Below are positions 41,764-46,991 of a DNA stretch of 46,991 nt, in pieces (position 1 is the stretch's first letter; each line of letters opens with the position of its first letter). Under the pieces are notes generated by a model. It saw only the letters and a program-made list of their open reading frames with translations, was not told where the DNA came from and did not search any database. The stretch is from NCBI GenBank assembly GCA_903888485.1, contig CAISTS010000082.1, positions 1 through 46,991 of the forward strand, in the 5' to 3' direction. Origin of the DNA: an uncultured bacterium (lineage in GTDB: Bacteria; Pseudomonadota; Alphaproteobacteria; Rhodospirillales; Rhodospirillaceae). Made by a program: the position numbers and the translations under genes.

Positions 41764-43187
41764 TCGGGCGGGTTTGCCGTCTTGCTGGGCGCGCCTGAGC
41801 CGATGTGATCGGCCAGCTGGTCGGCGGTGAAGCTCTCGACGTAGCTTTCGTCCACCTCCGGCAGCATGTCCTTGTTCCATGCGCGCCAGTCGGCCAGCAG
41901 GCGGTCGAAAACGTCCTTCTGCCGGTCCTTGAGATTGGCGCGTTCCATCGGGTCGTCGGCGAGATTGAACAGGAACGTGTTGTTCTGGATCTTGAGGAAC
42001 TTGAAATCCCCGTCGCGGACCGCGCGCTGCGCGTTGGTCTTGTAGCGCCAGAACAGCTTGCGGACGACGGGTCCGTGCGCGCCCGTGAGCTGCGGCAAGA
42101 GGTTCATGCCGTCGGGCGGTGATTTGGCGTCGGGCGACGCACCCGCCGCCGCCAACAGGGTCGGCATCCAGTCCATGGACGTCACAACCTGCTCGCTCAC
42201 GCTGGGGCGAATGGCGCGCGGCCAGGCGACAATAGCCGGCACGCGCAGACCGCCTTCCAGGAGCTCCGTTTTGCGCCCGGTGAAGGGATAAGTGTAGGAG
42301 AAGCGTTCGCCGCCGTTGTCGCTGGTGAACACGACGATGGTGTTCTGGTCGATCTTGTTGGCCGCGAGCGCATCGAGCACACGGCCGATCTGGGCATCCA
42401 GCCCTTCAACCATCTTGCGGTAGGTCTCGAGGGTGCCGCCGTCGAAGTGGAACAATGAGCGCGTGCGCAAGCGCTCGGACTCGGCGGTATCGCCCGGCGC
42501 TTCCCACGGCCAATGCGGCGCGGTGAAGTGCAGGCTGAGGAAGAATGGCTTCTTGCCCTTTGCGTAACCGTCAATCGCTTCGACGGCGCGCTGCGCGAGG
42601 AGATCGGTGAGATAGCCGGTCTCGGTGGCGGGCTTGTCGTCATCCCAGAGGTCGGGTTTGCGCGTCGAGGCGAGATGCGTGTAGTAGTCGACTGCGCCGC
42701 CGCGCACGCCATAGAACCGCTCGTAACCGTTCTGATGCGGGCCATAGTTGGGCAGCATGCCGAGGTGCCACTTGCCGATCAGCATGGTGGCATAACCGGC
42801 ATTCTTCAGGATCGACGGCAGCGTCGGCACATCGGCGGGAAGGCCCACGTCCTCGCGCGGGTTGAGCAAGGGCTCTTCAAGGCCGAGCCGCAGGCGATAC
42901 TGATAGCGCCCCGTGATAAGCGCCGTGCGCGTCGCCGAACACACCGGCGAGTTAGCGTAGGACTGCGCAAATCGCACCCCGCGCGCGGCCAACTGATCGA
43001 GGCGCGGCGTCTTAAAGGTCGGATGGCCGTAACATGACAGATCGCCGTAGCCGAGGTCGTCGGCCATGATGAACACGATATTCGGACGGGCCGGGGCCTC
43101 GCCCGCGAAGAGCTGCTGCGATCCGACCGCAGCGGCGGCCGTAGTGAGCAAGGCGGTGCGCCGCGTGATCGGCGAGCGGTAAGTCAT
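41760..43187 (-). CDS. Tat-exported arylsulfatase-family protein with CxAxR formylglycine motif
   Basis: 475 residues. A twin-arginine signal (TRRTALLTTAAAAVG, Arg9-Arg10) points to folded export. The sulfatase core has NIVFIMADDLGYGD (metal Asp43/Asp44), and the formylglycine site reads Cys83-Ser-Ala-Thr-Arg87 in place of the common CxPxR. LIGKWHLG and FTSDNGG are further metal/substrate motifs. It hydrolyses sulfate esters of an unknown substrate after Cys is converted to formylglycine; no maturation enzyme is encoded nearby. The start has AAGGA 7 nt upstream. Confidence 0.9.
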   Translation of the reverse strand: MTYRSPITRRTALLTTAAAAVGSQQLFAGEAPARPNIVFIMADDLGYGDLSCYGHPTFKTPRLDQLAARGVRFAQSYANSPVCSATRTALITGRYQYRLRLGLEEPLLNPREDVGLPADVPTLPSILKNAGYATMLIGKWHLGMLPNYGPHQNGYERFYGVRGGAVDYYTHLASTRKPDLWDDDKPATETGYLTDLLAQRAVEAIDGYAKGKKPFFLSLHFTAPHWPWEAPGDTAESERLRTRSLFHFDGGTLETYRKMVEGLDAQIGRVLDALAANKIDQNTIVVFTSDNGGERFSYTYPFTGRKTELLEGGLRVPAIVAWPRAIRPSVSEQVVTSMDWMPTLLAAAGASPDAKSPPDGMNLLPQLTGAHGPVVRKLFWRYKTNAQRAVRDGDFKFLKIQNNTFLFNLADDPMERANLKDRQKDVFDRLLADWRAWNKDMLPEVDESYVESFTADQLADHIGSGAPSKTANPPD

Positions 43188-43306
43188 GGTCGCTTCCTTG
43201 TATGAGGGACGCGGCAAATCTAACCGAACCTCGGAAAAATGCCGCTATAGAATAGAATGCAGCATGCCTGCAAAATTTGCGAAAGCTTGCCGCAAGTGCT
43301 TGATCT

Positions 43307-44080
43307 TTAAAGCGCGCGCGGCGGCGGCACAGAGGTGAGGCTCGCCGCGGCTGCCAGGATAAGCGCGAAGAGGACGAGCTCTATGGCGATCGACCGGCGC
43401 ATCGCGCCGGCCCCTTCCGCCAGCCGCGGCGTGAGGACGAAACGGTTCACGGCCGCCAAGCCCATCAAGGCCGAAACCAGTGCGATTTTGAGCATGAAAA
43501 GCCGACCATAGTCCGTGGTCGCCAGCGCCACGAAACTGGTGAGCTGAACCGCCGCAATCGCCGCGCCGCTGAGCACCACCAGCGCCGCCGCATAGATCGC
43601 GCGGGCCGAGAAGCGCGCGAAGACCGCCGGCGCGTCCGGTTGATCTGCCCTCGCAAACAACGGTAAGAGCGCGCCCAGCCAATAGGCCGCGCACACGAGA
43701 TGGAGCCCTACGGCCGGAATCATCAGCCCGGCCGGCGTCGCGGTCGCCGCGTGTCCGGTGACGAGAAAGCTGCAGATGCCAACAACCGCACCGGTCGCCA
43801 GCGCCGTGCGGTTCACGCGCACGAGGCCTGTCATCAGCACCAACATCGCCGGCACGCCGAGGAGCGCGCTGACCCCGATGCTGGAGCTCAATCCAAAGCG
43901 CCACGTCGCGGCGAAGAACAAAACGTCAGCGCCGCCACCGACCATCGCGGCCCCGCCCAGACCAACGCTGAGGACAAAGAAGGCAAGAGCCGAGGCCGCC
44001 GCAGCTCTGCCGACGCGCGTGGCGACGCCCGACTCTGCGACCACCAGGATAAAAAGCGCCGAACCGACCGCCAGCAACAA
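43307..44080 (-). CDS. copD: CopD-family copper-resistance membrane protein
   Basis: 257 residues as delimited by the first usual start codon (TTG), with about seven to eight helices. LVTGHAATATPAGLMIPAVGLHLVCAAYWLGALLPL carries the conserved His residues of CopD, thought to move copper across the inner membrane with CopC. The frame stays open and protein-like upstream (IETVEPWSLVAAGGRGLLYGALLLA, the expected first helix). Translation therefore probably begins near 44146, where a CTG overlaps the copC stop (CTGA). No ATG, GTG or TTG exists there. Confidence 0.85.
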   Translation of the reverse strand: MLLAVGSALFILVVAESGVATRVGRAAAASALAFFVLSVGLGGAAMVGGGADVLFFAATWRFGLSSSIGVSALLGVPAMLVLMTGLVRVNRTALATGAVVGICSFLVTGHAATATPAGLMIPAVGLHLVCAAYWLGALLPLFARADQPDAPAVFARFSARAIYAAALVVLSGAAIAAVQLTSFVALATTDYGRLFMLKIALVSALMGLAAVNRFVLTPRLAEGAGAMRRSIAIELVLFALILAAAASLTSVPPPRAL

Positions 44081-44142
44081 TGCGCCGTAAAGCAGCCCAC
44101 GCCCGCCGGCTGCAACGAGGCTCCAGGGTTCGACCGTCTCGA

Positions 44143-44499
44143 TCAGGGCTTGGTCGCCTGCACGGTGAAAGACAGGGCGCCGCTCATGGCGTGCCCGTCG
44201 TCGCCGGCGACGCGATAGTTGACGGTGTAGTGTCCTGGGCCGAGCCCGGCCTTGAGCTGCACTTGCACTGTCTTGCCTTCGGCCTTCGCTGGCCCACCGA
44301 CCTCCTGGCCGGCGGCATCGATCACCTTGCAGGCGATCACCATTACCGCCTCGTTGAAGGTCAGGGACACCATGGCCGGCCCGGCGGCGATAACGCTATC
44401 GGCGGCGGGCACGGCCAGGGTCAGCCGGGCATGGGCCCAGGCGCTCCCGCCCCAAAGCAGGATCATGGCCACCGCCATGTGACTCAGTTTGCGCGTCAT
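44143..44499 (-). CDS. copC: CopC-family periplasmic copper-binding protein
   Basis: 118 residues. A signal peptide ends at AWA, leaving His23 as the first mature residue (HARLTLAVPAADS), the N-terminal His of the CopC Cu(II) site. The Asp and His partners are in VAGDDGHAMSG (Asp100/101, His103). The Met-rich Cu(I) site of PcoC is absent, so this is a Cu(II)-only type. The start has GGGAGG upstream; an earlier in-frame ATG is less likely. It is the first gene of copC-copD and divergent from the SDR gene. Confidence 0.9.
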   Translation of the reverse strand: MTRKLSHMAVAMILLWGGSAWAHARLTLAVPAADSVIAAGPAMVSLTFNEAVMVIACKVIDAAGQEVGGPAKAEGKTVQVQLKAGLGPGHYTVNYRVAGDDGHAMSGALSFTVQATKP

Positions 44500-44592
44500 T
44501 GCAGGCCTCCCTCCCACAAGCATGCCGTCATTATATTGCATCTTTTGCCCCGGCGCGTCCTATAGTGCACCCGTCCAATGAATGAGGGCAGC

Positions 44593-45471
44593 ATGACGGA
44601 GCCGCGATCGCTGAGGGGCAAGACGATTTTCATCACCGGCGGCAGCCGGGGGATCGGACTAGCCATTGCCAAGCGCGCCGCCGCCGATGGCGCCAACATC
44701 GTCATCGCCGCCAAGACCACCGAGCCGCATCCGAAGCTGCCGGGCACCATTCACACTGCCGCCGCCGAGATCGAAGCCGCCGGCGGCCAGGCGCTTGCCC
44801 TGCAAGTCGACATCCGCGAGGAAGACCAGGTCGAAGCCGCCGCGAAGGCTGCGGCCGAGCGCTTCGGCGGCATTGATATCCTCATCAACAACGCCAGCGC
44901 CGTTCGCGTCACCGGCACGCTGGATACGCCCATCAAGCGCTACGACCTGATGCATCAGGTCAACGCCCGCGGCACCTTCCTGTGCAGCCAGAAGTGCCTT
45001 CCCTATTTGATGAAGGCGAAGAACCCGCACATCCTCACCCTGTCGCCGCCGCTCGACATGAATCCGAAGTGGTTCGCGCCCAACCTCGCCTACACCATGG
45101 CCAAGTACGGCATGAGCATGTGCGTGCTGGGCATGGCGGCGGAGTTCAAGAAAGAGGGCGTCGCGGTCAACGCGCTGTGGCCGCGCACGGGCATCGATAC
45201 GGCGGCCATCCGCAACGAGCTGGGCGGCGATGCCGCCGCCCGCCACTGCCGCAAGCCCGACATCATTTCGGATGTCGCCCACATCATCCTGACGCGCGAT
45301 GCACGCACGTGCACCGGCAACTTCTTCATCGACGACGAAGTTCTGGCATCCGAAGGCGTCACCGATCTCTCGCGTTACGCCGTTACGCCGGGTCAGCCCC
45401 TGCTGCTCGACTTCTTTCTCTCGACCGGTCCCGACGCCACGGGCGTGGGCTACATCAGGATGGGCGGCTAG
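44593..45471 (+). CDS. SDR-family oxidoreductase, HSDL2-like
   Basis: 292 residues. The NAD(P) motif TGGSRGIG (residues 15-22), NNAS (99-102) and the catalytic Ser151, Tyr167, Lys171 (YTMAK) are present. AAKTTEPHPKLPGTIHTAA after the second strand and the LSPPLDM/ALWPRTGIDTAA wording are typical of the hydroxysteroid dehydrogenase-like 2 (HSDL2) group, whose substrate is uncertain. GAGG 5 nt before the ATG at 44593 supports this start; an ATG 15 nt earlier is close to a TATAGT (44561-44566) that may be the -10. It is followed after 11 nt by a glycosyltransferase gene. Confidence 0.88.
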   Translation: MTEPRSLRGKTIFITGGSRGIGLAIAKRAAADGANIVIAAKTTEPHPKLPGTIHTAAAEIEAAGGQALALQVDIREEDQVEAAAKAAAERFGGIDILINNASAVRVTGTLDTPIKRYDLMHQVNARGTFLCSQKCLPYLMKAKNPHILTLSPPLDMNPKWFAPNLAYTMAKYGMSMCVLGMAAEFKKEGVAVNALWPRTGIDTAAIRNELGGDAAARHCRKPDIISDVAHIILTRDARTCTGNFFIDDEVLASEGVTDLSRYAVTPGQPLLLDFFLSTGPDATGVGYIRMGG

Positions 45472-45482
45472 ACCGAATCTCC

Positions 45483-46619
45483 ATGCGATCACTTGTCGTC
45501 GAAGGCTGGCGCGGTATCAGCCAATCCTATGCCATGGTCAACCAGTATCAGTTGCTCGAGCTGATAACCCATGACATCGCGCTCTTTCATGCCGACCGGC
45601 CGTACTACATCAGCGGCTGGAACGCCGAGCGGACCTCGGACGGCTTCGACCCCGAGCGCCGCGCGCGCCTTGCGGCCATCCCGCCGCCGCCGCCGGGTTT
45701 GAAGCCCGATGTGATCTATCGCATCGACTATCCGCTGCGCTTCGCCGACTACGCCAGCAAGCGGCTGTTCGTCTTCGGCACATCGGAACAGCGCACCATC
45801 GAGGGCAAGGTCACCGAAGGGCAGCTCGAAGGGGCCTTGCGCGATCCCAACGTGACGGTGGTGACGCCGTCGGAATGGTCCAAGGAGGGCTTCGTCGGCG
45901 CCGGCTTCGATCCGGCGCGCGTGCTGGTCGTCCCGCACGGCGTCAATCCCGCGATCTTCGGCCCGCCCGACCCCGGCTTGCGCGCGCAGATGCGCCGCGC
46001 CATGGGCCTGCGCGAAGACGAGTTCGCGCTGCTGTCGGTCGGCGCCATGACCGACAACAAGGGCATCGATCTGCTCATTATTGCTTACGCTCTCCTGCGC
46101 CAGCGCTATCCGCAACTGCGGCTGGTGCTCAAGGACGCCAGCGGTTTGTACGCCAAAACCGGGGTGGACATTCTCGACAAGCTGGCGCCGCATCGTCCGG
46201 ATCTCATCACCGCCGAGTTGCGCGCGTCGATCATCCACTTCTCCATGAACTTGGAGCTCATGCAGCTCGGCCTCCTCTATGGTTCCTGCGACGCTTACGT
46301 TTCGCCTTACCGCGCCGAAGGGTTCAATGTGCCTCCGCTTGAGGCGGCCGCGTGCGGCTTGCCGGTTGTCGTCACGAAGGGCGGATCCACCGACGATTAC
46401 GTGCACCCGTCCTTTGCGCTGACGGTCGCCTCGCACCGGTTCACCACCGACAACATCACGATGCTCGAAGCGGACATCGAAGACCTGATGGATAAAATCA
46501 CCATGTTGGTGGAAGGCCGCGCGCCCCACATCGACAAGTCGTTTGCCGTCCGTTACGTGGCCAACGCCTTTTCATGGGCCGCAGCGGTGCGGAAACTGAT
46601 GGCCGCGATGTTTCCTTGA
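45483..46619 (+). CDS. Glycosyltransferase family 4-like protein
   Basis: 378 residues, GT-B fold. The N-terminal half MRSLVVEGWRGISQSYAMVNQYQLLEL lacks the usual GG loop but has the acceptor domain layout. The C-terminal half has LLSVGAMTDNKGIDLLIIAYALL, and YRAEGFNVPPLEAAACGLPVV with the E-x7-E pair of GT4 enzymes. It transfers a sugar from a nucleotide donor to a surface-glycan acceptor that cannot be named. Longer in-frame extension upstream overlaps the SDR gene and is not used. A tRNA gene follows 66 nt later. Confidence 0.85.
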   Translation: MRSLVVEGWRGISQSYAMVNQYQLLELITHDIALFHADRPYYISGWNAERTSDGFDPERRARLAAIPPPPPGLKPDVIYRIDYPLRFADYASKRLFVFGTSEQRTIEGKVTEGQLEGALRDPNVTVVTPSEWSKEGFVGAGFDPARVLVVPHGVNPAIFGPPDPGLRAQMRRAMGLREDEFALLSVGAMTDNKGIDLLIIAYALLRQRYPQLRLVLKDASGLYAKTGVDILDKLAPHRPDLITAELRASIIHFSMNLELMQLGLLYGSCDAYVSPYRAEGFNVPPLEAAACGLPVVVTKGGSTDDYVHPSFALTVASHRFTTDNITMLEADIEDLMDKITMLVEGRAPHIDKSFAVRYVANAFSWAAAVRKLMAAMFP

Positions 46620-46640
46620 CGCCCCCACCGCACCGGGCGC

Positions 46641-46669
46641 CATTTGCGCCGGCCCCGATCCGGTATAGA
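46641..46669 (+). promoter_or_regulatory. Candidate tRNA-Glu promoter
   Basis: TATAGA (46664-46669) is a good -10 about 16 nt before the mature tRNA 5' end. The -35 region at 46641-46647 (CATTTGC) is weak. Confidence 0.4.
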
Positions 46670-46685
46670 CTGCCACCCGCTCCAG

Positions 46686-46761
46686 GTCCCCATCGTCTAG
46701 AGGCCTAGGACGACGCCCTCTCACGGCGTAAACCGGGGTTCGAATCCCCGTGGGGACGCCA
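46686..46761 (+). tRNA. tRNA-Glu (anticodon CTC)
   Basis: 76 nt with a full cloverleaf. Acceptor GTCCCCA (46686-46692) pairs with TGGGGAC (46751-46757), then discriminator G and encoded CCA (46759-46761). The anticodon loop CTCTCAC (46718-46724) gives anticodon CTC at 46720-46722, reading GAG. The T-loop GGTTCGAAT is standard. Its antisense strand is read by the tail of a recombinase gene. Confidence 0.97.
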
Positions 46762-46991
46762 CCTAACCATGAAAGCGTGAACTCCGCTTTCAGGGCCGTC
46801 GTTGTCATTGGATGCGGCCCCGGCTAATGCCTCCGGGGAGCCGCTGATTGTTAATTCGCCATCCTTGGCTTCGATCCGCTCGATGAACAGCCGGAGGTAG
46901 GCTTGACGGAACTTGGTATCGCCGTCTCGCAGTAGGGTGCCCAGAGCGTCACCGAACCGGCGAACCCTGGCGTCGGTCAATCCATTGAGTG
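46705..46991 (-). CDS. Serine recombinase (resolvase family), C-terminal fragment running antisense into tRNA-Glu
   Basis: Only the last ~95 residues lie in the window; the frame is open at the right edge. LLRDGDTKFRQAYLRLFIERIEAKDGELTISGS resembles the C-terminal end of large serine recombinases, where a helix and a beta hairpin finish the zinc/coiled-coil region. The catalytic N-terminus is outside. The last ~20 codons (RPHGDSNPGLRRERASS) are antisense to tRNA-Glu, so the stop codon comes from the tRNA gene. This is what an element joined at the 3' end of the tRNA would give. Natural termination may once have been earlier. Confidence 0.65.
   Translation of the reverse strand, partial: LNGLTDARVRRFGDALGTLLRDGDTKFRQAYLRLFIERIEAKDGELTISGSPEALAGAASNDNDGPESGVHAFMVRWRPHGDSNPGLRRERASS

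Noticed and set aside
46572..46704. Minus-strand 78-codon frame over the tRNA promoter and tRNA
   Set aside because: It is derived from tRNA and GT-gene antisense sequence; the GDSNPG-type string is a known signature of translating tRNA 3' ends.

Overview
The window reads as a conserved chromosomal stretch of a GC-rich alphaproteobacterium. The SAM-II riboswitch ahead of metZ, the alphaproteobacteria-specific lysA-linked DUF4175/TIGR02302 protein, the argD-argF-hslO cluster, and the divergent zinc-ribbon gene / ftsEX-ydcF-plsC block all point that way. The genus cannot be fixed from the sequence. Gene density is very high; many neighbours share 1-4 nt stop/start overlaps (ATGA, GTGA, TGATG).

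Layout. 1-2.4 kb: sugar or surface-polysaccharide genes (partial Gfo/Idh oxidoreductase, RmlB-like NDP-sugar dehydratase, SAM methyltransferase). 2.4-4.9 kb: promoter, SAM-II riboswitch, terminator, metZ, then apaG and folE. 4.9-8.8 kb (minus): argD-argF-hslO and an exported protein of unknown function. 8.9-11.9 kb: ABC-2 permease, recX, 14-TM MFS exporter. 11.9-15.6 kb (minus): a tight five-gene unit, lptG - PAP2 phosphatase - unknown - type III polyketide synthase - ICMT-like methyltransferase. 15.7-19.1 kb: corrinoid adenosyltransferase, etfBA, 3-hydroxybutyryl-CoA dehydrogenase. 19.1-21.5 kb: ArnT-like GT and PAP2 phosphatase. 21.5-27.6 kb: tlpA-like thioredoxin, argH, an LptM-like mini-lipoprotein, lysA, DUF4175 protein. 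27.7-33.7 kb: a zinc-ribbon membrane protein with a large repetitive Gly/Ala/Pro/Gln region, divergent from ftsE-ftsX-ydcF-plsC. 33.7-37.2 kb: adenosylcobalamin-dependent ribonucleotide reductase, a DnaA-box cluster, CHAD protein. 37.3-39.8 kb: beta-barrel outer membrane protein, Lrp/AsnC regulator, cysE. 39.9-46.6 kb: Kef-type antiporter, Tat-type sulfatase, copC-copD, SDR, GT4 glycosyltransferase. 46.7-47.0 kb: tRNA-Glu(CTC), with the C-terminus of a serine recombinase running antisense into it. This is probably the edge of an integrated element continuing outside the window.

Themes. Methionine/cysteine (metZ, cysE, SAM-II), arginine (argD, argF, argH) and lysine (lysA) synthesis are interleaved with envelope biogenesis (lptG, LptM, two PAP2 enzymes, ArnT-like GT, plsC, ftsEX, OMP). 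B12 use is linked by the corrinoid adenosyltransferase and the class II RNR. The items most worth a second look are the lptG/type III PKS operon, the expanded repeats of the zinc-ribbon protein beside ftsE, the recombinase-tRNA junction, the paired DnaA boxes after nrdJ, and the riboswitch-terminator arrangement at metZ.
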